From the NCBI GenBank assembly GCA_016841665.1, contig JAENYT010000001.1:406464-470463 (forward strand): a stretch of DNA of 64,000 nucleotides, given 5' to 3'. Position 1 is the stretch's first letter; each line of letters opens with the position of its first letter. This DNA is from Methanobacteriota archaeon. GTDB lineage: Archaea > Halobacteriota > Methanomicrobia > Methanomicrobiales > Methanomicrobiaceae. Both the position numbers and the translations under genes were made by a program. The notes under the pieces are model-generated. The model saw only the letters and a list, made by a program, of their open reading frames with translations, made no database searches and was not told the origin of the DNA. Positions 26,863 to 36,001 of this stretch are shown here, one piece after another.

Positions 26863-28647
26863 TTATGCAATACCGAGTTCCCGCAGTTTTTCCACCGTCG
26901 GCATACCGTCGGCATCCCAGCCTCGCCGGGCGTAGTACTCCTCAAGCATCTCCTCCCCTCTCCACACACGGGCACGCGCTCCCGCATCATCGAGCGGTTC
27001 GCAACGGAGGCGTGAGGGAAGTGTATCGTCGTTTTTCCCGAACCCTGCCCGGACATTAAAGAGTTTCTGGAGGTTCCAGATCCGCTCTCCAGTGCGGAGC
27101 AGGTCGTGTTCATCGAATTCGAATCCGCAGACGGCGTTGAGTATTGCAACATAGTCGGGAATCCAGAGGACTTTGAGCGTGAAGGTGCAGATGCCCGAGG
27201 AATCGATCACGGCGGCGAGATCCTGGAATAGTTTGGTCCACGTCGCCTTGCCTTCCGTGGCATCGGGATCCAGTTTTACCGGCGATCCCCCGATCTCCGG
27301 ATACCCGACATTGCCGTAGACGTGGCAGCCTCCCCTGACCGAGGTGGCATAGTTGAGCCCCAGCCCCTGCAGCCCCCGCGGGTCGTACGCCGGCAGCTCC
27401 TGGCCTTTGGCGCTCATGGAACACTCTGGATTGCCGTGACGTGCGGCGAATCTCAGCGATCCTTCGGCGAGTTCGTCACCGATGCCCTCGCGTATCCCGA
27501 TCTGCTCCACCAGCCGGACCATACGATCCCCGTCGCCGAAGTGCAGGTGCTCGTGGATGATTCCCCGCTCGGAGAGTTCCATTGCGCAGGCGATGGTTGC
27601 CCCGGTGGAGATAGTATCGAGCCCGAGATCGTTGCACCGGTAGTTTGCCCGTGCGATTGTCTCGAGGTCGTCGATGCCGCAATTGGGCCCGAACGCCCAG
27701 ATGGTCTCGTATTCCGGCCCTTCCCCCTCTTCAGCACCGACCGCAGTCACCCGTCCGCAGCCGACGGTGCAGGCATAGCACGCCGTCCTCTGCGTCAGGA
27801 TGGTCTCGGTCATTCGTTCCCCGGATACCCGTTCCGCGTGCGCAAACCTTCCCTTCTGGAAGTTGCACGAGGGCAGCACGCCCATTGCATTGACGCGGGT
27901 GAGCACCGATGCGGTGCCGTGGGTGCGCAGGGCGCCGCTGGTGATCCCGCTCTCCTTGAGCCTGTTCCTGATCAGGGCCTTCGCCTCATCGAGCGCTTCT
28001 CCCCCGGCGAAATCGACATCCCGGTCACCGAGGGCGGCGATCGCCTTGAGCCGCTTCGATCCCATGACCGCCCCGACACCGCCCCTCCCTGCGGCGCGCC
28101 CTCCGTCGTTGATGATGCAGGCCATCCGTGCAAGGCGCTCGCCGGCAGGGCCAATGCATGCGATCCTGACCGACGCATCACCAAGATCGCGGCGCAGCGC
28201 CGTTTCCGTCTCCCGTGTGGTCATCCCCCAGTAGGCTGAAGCATCGTGCAGTTCAGCACTTTCCTCCTGCAGGTGGAGCACGACCGGCGACGGCGATCTT
28301 CCCCGCACCACCACCGCGTCGAATCCTGCCCGCTTCATCTCGGTGCCGAATCTCCCACCGCTATTTGCGCTGGTAATGGTACCTGTGAGGGGCGACCTGG
28401 TGATCACGTCATAGCGCGAGCCCAGCGGAATGCCGCTGCCGGTAAGGGGCCCCGCGGCGAACACCAGCAGTGTTTCGGGATCAAAGGGATCGAGGCGCGG
28501 ATCCGCCTGGTCGTACAGGATCTTCGCACCGAGCCCGCGCCCCCCGATGCAGGTGTGTTTCCAGGGTTCCGGGAACCCCGCGGTCGCCACCTTGCCGTGC
28601 GAGAGATCGACGGAGAGGATCCTCCCCGCATAGCCGTCCATTGGCAT
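26863..28647 (-). CDS. Tungsten/molybdenum aldehyde:ferredoxin oxidoreductase (AOR family)
   Basis: A 594-residue AOR-family enzyme that oxidises aldehydes to carboxylates (or the reverse) with ferredoxin. The N-terminal GRILSVDLSHGKV and GGRGLGAKILYD, the pterin-binding region GRAAGRGGVGAVMGSKRLKA, and the 4Fe-4S cysteines in TACYACTVGCGR (290, 293, 297) with a later Cys in GICTFTLK are all present. Length is normal (about 600). The substrate class is not clear from sequence. It stands alone and could recycle acids and aldehydes from amino acid degradation. Confidence 0.93.
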   Translation of the reverse strand: MPMDGYAGRILSVDLSHGKVATAGFPEPWKHTCIGGRGLGAKILYDQADPRLDPFDPETLLVFAAGPLTGSGIPLGSRYDVITRSPLTGTITSANSGGRFGTEMKRAGFDAVVVRGRSPSPVVLHLQEESAELHDASAYWGMTTRETETALRRDLGDASVRIACIGPAGERLARMACIINDGGRAAGRGGVGAVMGSKRLKAIAALGDRDVDFAGGEALDEAKALIRNRLKESGITSGALRTHGTASVLTRVNAMGVLPSCNFQKGRFAHAERVSGERMTETILTQRTACYACTVGCGRVTAVGAEEGEGPEYETIWAFGPNCGIDDLETIARANYRCNDLGLDTISTGATIACAMELSERGIIHEHLHFGDGDRMVRLVEQIGIREGIGDELAEGSLRFAARHGNPECSMSAKGQELPAYDPRGLQGLGLNYATSVRGGCHVYGNVGYPEIGGSPVKLDPDATEGKATWTKLFQDLAAVIDSSGICTFTLKVLWIPDYVAILNAVCGFEFDEHDLLRTGERIWNLQKLFNVRAGFGKNDDTLPSRLRCEPLDDAGARARVWRGEEMLEEYYARRGWDADGMPTVEKLRELGIA

Positions 28648-28784
28648 CGTTACCTGAACTATTGCATCGCGCCCTCAAGAACATACTCCCCCTCCGATCC
28701 ACGGCGGACACTTTCACGCTCTTCACCGCCCATCCTTATGAGCACCTGCCGACACACGGAGAAGCGATAGGAGTGAATGATTGT

Positions 28785-29096
28785 ATGGGCAGAAGTTTCG
28801 AGAGCGTCCGTCTTGGCGTGAAAAACACCGCCGACCGCTGGATGCGGGTGCAGAAGGCGATGAGAAAAGAGGACCAGGTATATGCCGGAAAGCTGGCTGA
28901 AATGGCAAAGTGCCACTCCAGCGAGGGATTTTATGCCTTCGACGATCCCCTTGAGGCGGCGTTGTTCTCGGTGCTCGTGGAGATCCTCAAGGAGATCGAC
29001 GGCGACCGGGAAGGGCACCCGGCGGGATCGCGGTGGGACGGGGGGTGCGTGGAGGAAGGCGGAGCGCCCTGCACCCTCCCCCTCTTTCTGGAGTGA
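28785..29096 (+). CDS. Conserved methanogen protein of unknown function
   Basis: A 103-residue soluble protein beginning MGRSFESVRLGVKNTADRW, with a helical core HSSEGFYAFDDPLEAALFSVLVEILKEID. I recognise this as a protein type found in methanogens without an assigned function. AGGAG at 28768-28772 supports the ATG at 28785 (a GTG at 28773 overlaps it). Its end is convergent with the DUF2207 gene, 10 bases apart. Confidence 0.65.
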   Translation: MGRSFESVRLGVKNTADRWMRVQKAMRKEDQVYAGKLAEMAKCHSSEGFYAFDDPLEAALFSVLVEILKEIDGDREGHPAGSRWDGGCVEEGGAPCTLPLFLE

Positions 29097-29106
29097 CCGC
29101 GGGGTA

Positions 29107-30921
29107 TCACCTTCCCCCGGCGCCTCCGCCGCCGAACCCCCCGCCTCCACCAAATCCTCCGCCACCTCCGCCGCCGAATCCGCCACCGCCGCTTGACGGC
29201 AGGGCGTATGCCACCACCGGCACGAAGGCGAAATGCAGGTACGAGTAATGGGGCATGCCGGTCTCCCGTATATTGATGTGCAGTTCCTTCATTGCCTGCT
29301 CCACGCGGTCGCCCACACCGAGGGCGGTGCCGTAGACCAGCCACTCGCCCCACATGGAGAGGTCGGCGGGCGAGTACTTCCTGATGAGCGCCATGTCCGA
29401 GAGAAACTCGGTGAATGCGTTCCATTCCAGTTTTTCTTTGTAGTGGTCGCCCTTCCACGAACCAAAGAGCGTCGTGGGAAAGAGGGCCGCTACCACGACC
29501 TGCAGGATGACCACAAAGAAGAGCACTGCTGCGGGCATGAGCAGGGGGACGGTTCCCGGAGCCCAGATGAGCAGAAGGACGGAGAGTGCGCAGGGTATTG
29601 CCCCCAGAAAGGCGAGCGGGAGCACCCGTTGCCTCCCCTCCACAAGGTATGCGCGGGTAATGGACCGGTCGACGGTGTCCGATAATGCCTTGAGTGTCGT
29701 CTGGAGGCGCATGATGGAGAGCCGCGCGCTGGTGCTGTGATCGGCACGCTGAGCGAGTGCCTCCATGGTGCCCGTATCGAGTTTGCCGTTTTCGCCTGCA
29801 TTTCTGATGAAAGAAATCACGCGCTGTTCGTAGGGATCTTCGACCCGATCGTCGAGGATACGGATGGTCACCCCTTTTCCCTCTTCCTTTTCGGCGATCT
29901 CCAGTTTGTTGCGCCGATGCAGGTCGAGCAGGGTGGCATAAAACCCGTTCTCGTCAAAGTCGACGGCATCTCCCTTGAAGAGGAGGTTGACCTGCCACGG
30001 CCGGAGATCGGGGTTGGGCACGAAGCTCAGGTACTGAGGAACGGTGAACTCCTTTTCCCTGCCCCATCGCCGGTAGACGAGGAAGAGCAGGAGTGGCATG
30101 GCGAGAATGGCGGCCTTTGCAAGAATATTGAGCACAATCGCTGCAGAAAAGGGCAGCGAATACCAGAGATTGGCCGATTCTGTTTTGCCCTGGACATCCT
30201 CGACCACAACGGGGAATCCCGCGAGGGTGTCCAGACTGTCCCGGGAGAGCAGCATCTCCACCTCCACAAGGTCGTCTCGGGGAGCGCTTCCCCTGATGAC
30301 GAACGATTCACCCTCGCGTGTGGCGGTGAGCGTGGGGGGATGCGGGTAGAGCTGCTCAATAGAGGTTGCCGGCATGGTAATGGCAACGTTGCGGTAGGGC
30401 ACGTGCTCGCGCGCAAGCTGGAGGTTGATATGGGCGACGGACTCGTCGTACTCGATGGGCGGGCGTACGCGGAAGGTATATTCGACCGTGTAGGTCCCTG
30501 CCTCGAAGTATGCCGGGTTATAGATGCCTGCCTCGTTGGGGAAGGCGAGGTCTGCAATCGTCGCCTGATATGCCGTATTGCCGGTATCGATGAGGGTGAC
30601 CCGGCCGAGGTGATCCTTATAGTAGCCTGTCGTTCCTGCCGGGACGTTCATCCTCACAAATTCGATATGCGGTTCGTCGAGAGCTTGCGCGGTGAGCGGG
30701 GCGTCCCAGACGCGAAAGAGCATGCGGTACCGGCCCGATTCTTTCACCTCGTAGGTGTAGCGCTCGACGAGCGTGCCGTCCTCCTGCCATGCCGCCTCGT
30801 AGGTGTCCACGACGAGGTTGCCCTCGAGGAGTGCCGGGAGGGCAGCGAGGGCTGCGAGGGCGAGCACCGCCATTGCCGCGGTGATGAGGATCACCACTCC
30901 GATCTGACGTGTTTCGCTCAC
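29107..30921 (-). CDS. DUF2207 membrane protein with glycine-rich tail
   Basis: A 604-residue protein. One N-terminal membrane helix is followed by a large extracytoplasmic beta-rich domain (residues ~35-250), then further helices (~260-285 and ~435-490) and a Gly/Phe-rich C-terminus made of FGGGG units (last ~30 residues). This is the DUF2207/YciQ architecture. Twelve bases separate it from the upstream lemA, its usual partner, so they form one operon. Function unknown; an envelope role is likely given the domain layout. Confidence 0.85.
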   Translation of the reverse strand: MSETRQIGVVILITAAMAVLALAALAALPALLEGNLVVDTYEAAWQEDGTLVERYTYEVKESGRYRMLFRVWDAPLTAQALDEPHIEFVRMNVPAGTTGYYKDHLGRVTLIDTGNTAYQATIADLAFPNEAGIYNPAYFEAGTYTVEYTFRVRPPIEYDESVAHINLQLAREHVPYRNVAITMPATSIEQLYPHPPTLTATREGESFVIRGSAPRDDLVEVEMLLSRDSLDTLAGFPVVVEDVQGKTESANLWYSLPFSAAIVLNILAKAAILAMPLLLFLVYRRWGREKEFTVPQYLSFVPNPDLRPWQVNLLFKGDAVDFDENGFYATLLDLHRRNKLEIAEKEEGKGVTIRILDDRVEDPYEQRVISFIRNAGENGKLDTGTMEALAQRADHSTSARLSIMRLQTTLKALSDTVDRSITRAYLVEGRQRVLPLAFLGAIPCALSVLLLIWAPGTVPLLMPAAVLFFVVILQVVVAALFPTTLFGSWKGDHYKEKLEWNAFTEFLSDMALIRKYSPADLSMWGEWLVYGTALGVGDRVEQAMKELHINIRETGMPHYSYLHFAFVPVVAYALPSSGGGGFGGGGGGGFGGGGGFGGGGAGGR

Positions 30922-30933
30922 GACATCGACCCG

Positions 30934-31500
30934 TTAGAACGTGATTTCAGGCGGCCTTTCAATCTCTTCCTCGAACTCGAGGTAGTTCAGTTTCTGCATT
31001 CCGATGAGGGACGCAACAATGTTGGAGGGAATGGTCTCGGTCATGGTGTTGAGCTGCTGGGCGACGTTGTTATAGGTATACCGCTGCCGGGCGATCTCGT
31101 TTTCCACGCCCCTGACCGAATTCATCAGGTCGGTGACGGTGGCAGACGTCTTGAGGTCAGGGTAATTTTCCACGACTGCAAAGAGGCGGCCGAGAATGGA
31201 CCGCGTCTCTGCCTCGACCTCGTTGAGGTCGCCGGGGCCTGCGCTGCCCACGCTGCTTCGCATGGCGGTCACCTTCTCCAGCGTCTCCTTCTCGAAGCTG
31301 GCATAACTCTTCACTGCGCCGAGCAGCTGCCCGACGAGATCGAGGCGCTTCTTCATGGCAACCCTGATCTGGCCGAGGGTGGCCTCGGCGGAATTTTTGA
31401 GGTTGAAAAATCTGTTGTAAATAGCCACGAACATGCCGCCGAGGGCGACAAGAACAACGAGAATGATAATGCCGATGATCCACTCGATCACAATAATCAC
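30934..31500 (-). CDS. lemA: LemA family protein
   Basis: A 188-residue membrane-anchored coiled-coil protein: one N-terminal helix (IGIIILVVLVALGGMFVAIYN), then the LemA core RFFNLKNSAEATLGQIRVAMKKR.DLV, YASFEKETLEKV and the C-terminal RQRYTYNNVAQQLNT with SNIVASLIG. The length is typical. LemA proteins are linked to envelope stress but have no agreed biochemical function. It is the first gene of an operon with the DUF2207 protein. Confidence 0.92.
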   Translation of the reverse strand: MIIVIEWIIGIIILVVLVALGGMFVAIYNRFFNLKNSAEATLGQIRVAMKKRLDLVGQLLGAVKSYASFEKETLEKVTAMRSSVGSAGPGDLNEVEAETRSILGRLFAVVENYPDLKTSATVTDLMNSVRGVENEIARQRYTYNNVAQQLNTMTETIPSNIVASLIGMQKLNYLEFEEEIERPPEITF

Positions 31501-31606
31501 CGTGGGAAGTATACTCCAGTACAGGATAAATAGCCTGTGAATGTGCGTTCAGGCGATGTCGGGAGGCAAGCCTGCAGGGATCTGCCGTTTGCCTCTCGGG
31601 GATGCG

Positions 31607-31957
31607 TCATCCATGGTCTTTGGAATGCTCTCGAAAGCGCCGTTTCAGGAGCTCCTGCATCGCTTCTTTCGCCATGTCCCGCACCGCTTCCGACTCGTCG
31701 CGTGCGAGGCGGTGTATGTATGGCGCGGCCTTTGCATCGCCGATTCTCCCCAGTGCCCACACAGCCTTCATCCTGACCCGCCAGTCGGGGTCACGGAGAA
31801 GGGGGATGAGCGCATCGACGGCTCCCGCGTCTTCCATCCTCCCAAGCGCCTCTGCGGCACCCCAACGGTACGGCGCCTCAGGATGGTCAAGGTTTTTCAC
31901 GAACAATGCACGTCGTTTCTCCTGCCTCGTTTTTTCAGCGGTATCCGGCGCACCCAT
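31607..31957 (-). CDS. HEAT-repeat protein
   Basis: A 116-residue protein with about three PBS-lyase-type HEAT repeats (PYRWGAAEALGRMEDAGAVDALIPLLRDPDWRVRMKAVWALGRIGD), ending in a basic helix. ATG at 31957 sits nine bases after AGGG; one at 31963 is also possible. HEAT arrays bind other proteins; the partner is unknown. It is divergent from a second HEAT-repeat gene. Confidence 0.8.
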   Translation of the reverse strand: MGAPDTAEKTRQEKRRALFVKNLDHPEAPYRWGAAEALGRMEDAGAVDALIPLLRDPDWRVRMKAVWALGRIGDAKAAPYIHRLARDESEAVRDMAKEAMQELLKRRFREHSKDHG

Positions 31958-32142
31958 CGTCATAATCCCTGCCTGAACAGTGAACAATCGGTCGTCTGTA
32001 CCTGTTCCCGCCGAGGTATAAATGACGTTGCCTCTTTGAGCCATGTGTGTCGACCGGAATCCCGGATACTCGCATGAATTCGTTTTCACAATGTTGATAT
32101 ATTTCAAAAAATTATGGATATAATATTAAAGAGAGGTTCAGA

Positions 32143-32667
32143 ATGGGGTTATTTGATTTTCTTCAGCAGCAGAAAGACGGTCCCTCTCATCACAAAACCA
32201 TCCCTACGCTGATCGAGGATCTCGGACAGAACAAGCCGAAAAAAGTTCGTCTGGAAGCGCATGACGCCCTTGTCGCACGCGGATCTGAAGCAATCGTGCC
32301 GCTCTCGCATGCACTGGACAGCGAGGACTGGCGCATAAGGGAGGAGGCCGCCAAAATTCTCGGCCAGATTGGTGATGAACGGGCAGCCATCGCGCTCATA
32401 CAGCTCTTCAAGGATGAGAAAACCCGGGTACAGCTCTGGGCGACCGACTCGATCATTTCGATGGGGGAGCGTGCGGTAAAACCGCTCATCGCTGCACTCG
32501 ATGATGAAGATCGCCGTGTGCGCATGGGTGCGGTCGTGGCGCTCGGCGAGCTACAGGACCTCGAAGCCAAGGAGTACCTGAGAAAACTTCTCAATGACGA
32601 TGATGAAGAAATCCGCGCTGCAGCGACCGAAGCGATCGATGTGATTGACAAGAAGGCCACGGCATAA
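32143..32667 (+). CDS. HEAT-repeat protein
   Basis: A 174-residue protein with four to five HEAT/PBS-lyase repeats, for example VPLSHALDSEDWRIREEAAKILGQIGDERAA and IAALDDEDRRVRMGAVVALGEL. The first ~30 residues (GLFDFLQQQ) lie before the repeats. GAGAGG precedes the ATG by six bases, and the intergenic region to the divergent HEAT gene is AT-rich with TATA-like elements. Probable scaffold; partner unknown. Confidence 0.85.
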   Translation: MGLFDFLQQQKDGPSHHKTIPTLIEDLGQNKPKKVRLEAHDALVARGSEAIVPLSHALDSEDWRIREEAAKILGQIGDERAAIALIQLFKDEKTRVQLWATDSIISMGERAVKPLIAALDDEDRRVRMGAVVALGELQDLEAKEYLRKLLNDDDEEIRAAATEAIDVIDKKATA

Positions 32668-32822
32668 TCCTCATCCCCTGTGTCTGCGCGGCATCCTGCA
32701 TATCCTTCGTTTGAGTGCGCCCTTCCCGTGATAGCGCATCCCGCATTCTGCCCTGTCATTGCCCCCGATACCGCAATCATTAATCAGCCCTGAAACCTTT
32801 GCAATGTCCGGGAGCTTGAGCG

Positions 32823-34169
32823 ATGGCATATTTCAATCCTGAAATCGAGACGCTTGACCGGGGTGATCTGGATGCCCTCGTCGATGAGCGCGTCGCCTAT
32901 ACCGTTCGTTACGCTGCCGAACATTCACCGTATTATCGAAGGATGTTCGAGAAAGAAGGCATCAGTCCGGGTTCGATCAGGGAACACGAAGACCTTCTTT
33001 CGCTGCCGTTAATCGGCGGGAAAAATCTCAGGGAAAACCAGCCGCCGGTCACCGGCGAGTTCGGGTTTTTGAGCGTTGACTGGAACCGCATCTTCACCAT
33101 CCATGAGTCCAGCGGAACAAGCGGGACCCCCAAAGCGTTCTTCCTGACCTGGGCGGACTGGCTGCGGTACGCGGAAAAATACGCACGCTGTTTTGTGTCG
33201 CAGGGATTCGGCCCTGATGACCGCGTGGTGGTCTGTGCGAGCTACGGCATGAACGTGGGGGCGAACACGATGACCCTTGCCGCCCGCAACGTGGGTTTCT
33301 CCGTTATTCCGGAGGGGAAGTGCACCTTCCCTCCCCGCGTGATCACCAGTTTCCGGCCTACGGCGATCGTCGGGAGCGTCTTCAAGCTGCTGCGGCTCGC
33401 CCGCCGGCTCAGGGATATGGGCCTCGACCCTGCAACAAGCAGCATCCGCAGGCTGATCGTGGGGGGGGAGAGCTTTGCTGCCGAATCAAGGGCATATCTC
33501 GCCGAAGTCTGGGGCGTCGATGTCTACAATACCTACGGCTCGACGGAAGGGACGATGTGCGGAGAATGCACCGATATCAGCGGGCTCCATGTGCCCGAGG
33601 ATCTGGTGCACATGGACCTCTACGATCCCGGCATCCGCGGGTTCGTGCAGGAAGGCGAGTGCGGGAGGATCGTGCTGACCACCCTCGTCCCCGTGGGCGA
33701 ACACGCGGGAATGGTGCTCATCAATTATGATACCGAGGACACCACGGTGGTACTGTCGAGGGAGCGATGCGCCTGCGGGAGGACCCACATGAAGATCCTC
33801 AACCCCCAGCGCGAAGCGGAGACCTTCTGGGTCGCCGGAGTGCCGGTGAACCGCGTCGACATCGAACGGGGAGTCTTTTGCCGTGACAACATGGAGTACC
33901 TCACCGGCGAGTATGAGGCATTTCTCTACGGGGGAGGGGAGGAGAGCGGGACTACGTTGCGGGTGAGCGTGGAATGCGAGGATCCGGGGCATTGTGACCG
34001 GGAACTGGTCCAGGAGACCTTCCTGAAATCATTTTTCGCCGGGAAACCCCCGCTCTTTGACCAGTACAACGACGGTGCGTTCGAGGTGGTCTTTCATTTC
34101 ACGGATCCCGAAGGACTTGAACTCTACCGGGCGAAGGGGCGTCCGAAACGATTCATCGACAGGAGATAA
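32823..34169 (+). CDS. Coenzyme F390 synthetase (phenylacetate-CoA ligase family)
   Basis: A 448-residue adenylate-forming enzyme. The AMP-binding P-loop SSGTSGTPK (~residue 95), the YNTYGSTEG motif (~235) and a C-terminal RFIDRR end are visible. In methanogens this family makes coenzyme F390 by adenylylating or guanylylating F420 under oxidative or low-hydrogen stress. A phenylacetate- or other aryl-CoA ligase role cannot be excluded, but no aromatic degradation genes are near. Confidence 0.82.
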   Translation: MAYFNPEIETLDRGDLDALVDERVAYTVRYAAEHSPYYRRMFEKEGISPGSIREHEDLLSLPLIGGKNLRENQPPVTGEFGFLSVDWNRIFTIHESSGTSGTPKAFFLTWADWLRYAEKYARCFVSQGFGPDDRVVVCASYGMNVGANTMTLAARNVGFSVIPEGKCTFPPRVITSFRPTAIVGSVFKLLRLARRLRDMGLDPATSSIRRLIVGGESFAAESRAYLAEVWGVDVYNTYGSTEGTMCGECTDISGLHVPEDLVHMDLYDPGIRGFVQEGECGRIVLTTLVPVGEHAGMVLINYDTEDTTVVLSRERCACGRTHMKILNPQREAETFWVAGVPVNRVDIERGVFCRDNMEYLTGEYEAFLYGGGEESGTTLRVSVECEDPGHCDRELVQETFLKSFFAGKPPLFDQYNDGAFEVVFHFTDPEGLELYRAKGRPKRFIDRR

Positions 34170-34212
34170 GCGAAACGAAACTGGGATCCCCTCGGGTGCA
34201 TCGGGGTGTCCT

Positions 34213-34509
34213 TCATTCCCGCTCGATCTTGAATTCTTCCGCCTCTTTTTCGAGGAAGTACCCGAGGATCGTCCTGATGACGACCACGGCGCCGAGGAGG
34301 ATGAGTTCTTCCTGCGAGGGGGCGATGAGGGTGGTGAGGATATCCGCAGCAATGAAAAATTCAAGGCCGAATACGATTTTATTGGTAAAATTAAGCCTGA
34401 TATCGTTGTATTTTATGGGTTGTTTCAGGATTTCTCGCTGGATGATCCTGAAGAGGGCAAACAATCCGCCGTAGATGGTGATGAGCGCTCCCGCCCAGCT
34501 GAACACCAT
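34213..34509 (-). CDS. DUF1622 family membrane protein
   Basis: A 98-residue protein with a short N-terminal helix (WAGALITIYGGLFALF), then the DUF1622 pattern FTNKIVFGLEFFIAADILTT and a second/third helix LILLGAVVVIRTILGYFLEKE. Function unknown. It is a single gene convergent with the F390 synthetase. Confidence 0.85.
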   Translation of the reverse strand: MVFSWAGALITIYGGLFALFRIIQREILKQPIKYNDIRLNFTNKIVFGLEFFIAADILTTLIAPSQEELILLGAVVVIRTILGYFLEKEAEEFKIERE

Positions 34510-34702
34510 TGCGGCGTACTGATAAGCCAGGTGCCGGGGAGCAGATCCACCATAGAGAGCAATGCGGGTTTGGATTGAAATAGCTTACTAATTCAGGCAT
34601 ATATCCTCGAAGGCCGTCCCTATTCGCCCTTGATAGGCTATTGCACAAGATATTTGTCCATCCGGCTCCTATCGCCCCTTATCACGGCTAAACGGGTGGC
34701 AG

Positions 34703-35926
34703 ATGCCGGAAACCAACTTCGAACCGAAACGATCGCCTGTATCGGCAGTGCTCAGGGTGGCGCTTCTCTCCCTCGCACTCAACATCGTCCTCGTAGCGGT
34801 CAAGCTGGCGCTCTCCCTGGTCTCCGGAAGCCTCACCCTTCGTGCGGACGCCATTCACTCGCTTGTGGACGTGTTCGCCTCCGCAGCGCTCATCATCGGG
34901 CTGCACCTCTCTGAACGAAAGAGCGAGGAGTTCCCGTACGGGCTCTATAAGATTGAAAATGTCGTATCGGTCGCCATTGCATTTCTCCTCTTTCTCACCG
35001 TGTACGAGATCATCACGGAGGCGGTGATGGGCGAGGCGGCAGTTGTGTCGTACAGTGGGTGGGTGCTGGTCGCGGTCGCCGCACTCGTCCCCGTGCCCTA
35101 TCTCTTCGGCGCCTACCAGGAACGGGTGGGGCGTACCTTCAACTCGCCGAGTATCATTGCAGACGGCATCCAGCACAAGGCCGATGTATTGTCCTCGTTA
35201 ATCGTCTTTTTTGCCCTCTTCGGGCAGTATCTGGCCTTCCCTCTCGACCGCATCGGTGCGGTGATCATCTCGTTCTTCATCCTCCGGTCGGGATGGGACA
35301 TCCTCAAGGCAGGTATGCGGGTCCTTCTCGATGCGTCGGTCGATCACGAGACGCTCGAGGTGATCCGGGCAATCATTCATGCCGAGCCGGTGGTGACCGA
35401 AGTCCGGCGCGTGACCGGGAGAAATTCGGGCAGGTACATCTTCGTGGAGGCGGACGTTGTGCTGCGGCTGCGTGACCTGGAGCGCGCTCACCTGGTCAGC
35501 GAGCGGATCGAGTCCGCCATCAGAGCGCAGGTGCCCAACGTCGACCGCGTCATCATCCACTACGAACCCTGGCAGAAAACAAAAATCCGTTATGCTGTTC
35601 CCCTCGCCGATCACAAGGGCAGGATAAGCCATCATTTCGGGGAAGCTCCTTATTTTGCCCTCATCGTTATCGACCTGATCACCAAACGGATCGAGCGGCA
35701 GGAGATTGTTGAAAACCGGTATGCAAGCACCGAGAAGGGAAAGGGTCTCAGGGTGGCCGAAGAACTGCTCGCCTATAAGGTCGACACCGTCATCACACAG
35801 GAAGACCTTACCGGAAAAGGCCCGGGCTATGCATTTTCGAACTCCGGAGTCCTGATGGAGAGGACGGACGCCTCGACACTCTCCGACCTGATCGATGAGC
35901 TGCTCCTGCGTCTCTACGAAGAGTGA
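34703..35926 (+). CDS. Cation diffusion facilitator fused to a NifX/dinitrogenase-cofactor domain
   Basis: A 407-residue fusion. Residues ~15-210 are a six-helix CDF metal exporter with the zinc/iron-site motifs in TLRADAIHSLVDVF and IIADGIQHKADVLSS; the CDF cytoplasmic domain follows (~215-290, HAEPVVTEVRRVTGR to VIIHYEP). Residues ~300-405 are a NifX/NifB-C-like domain (HFGEAPYFALIVIDL ... LLAYKVDTVITQED). It exports divalent metals; the extra domain may sense or bind a metal cluster. This architecture occurs in several methanogens. Confidence 0.88.
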   Translation: MPETNFEPKRSPVSAVLRVALLSLALNIVLVAVKLALSLVSGSLTLRADAIHSLVDVFASAALIIGLHLSERKSEEFPYGLYKIENVVSVAIAFLLFLTVYEIITEAVMGEAAVVSYSGWVLVAVAALVPVPYLFGAYQERVGRTFNSPSIIADGIQHKADVLSSLIVFFALFGQYLAFPLDRIGAVIISFFILRSGWDILKAGMRVLLDASVDHETLEVIRAIIHAEPVVTEVRRVTGRNSGRYIFVEADVVLRLRDLERAHLVSERIESAIRAQVPNVDRVIIHYEPWQKTKIRYAVPLADHKGRISHHFGEAPYFALIVIDLITKRIERQEIVENRYASTEKGKGLRVAEELLAYKVDTVITQEDLTGKGPGYAFSNSGVLMERTDASTLSDLIDELLLRLYEE

Positions 35927-36001
35927 ATCTTCGTCTTACCGTAGCGTTCGTGCTCTTCTCGATGGCGCATTGATATGGGATCAGCGGTCAATAGTGACCC
36001 A

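Noticed and set aside
29107..29200. C/G-rich repeat considered as a structural DNA element
   Set aside because: It encodes the FGGGG tail of the DUF2207 protein, so coding explains it.
29737..31533. A 598-residue plus-strand open frame
   Set aside because: It is antisense to the DUF2207 and lemA genes and arises from high GC and codon bias.
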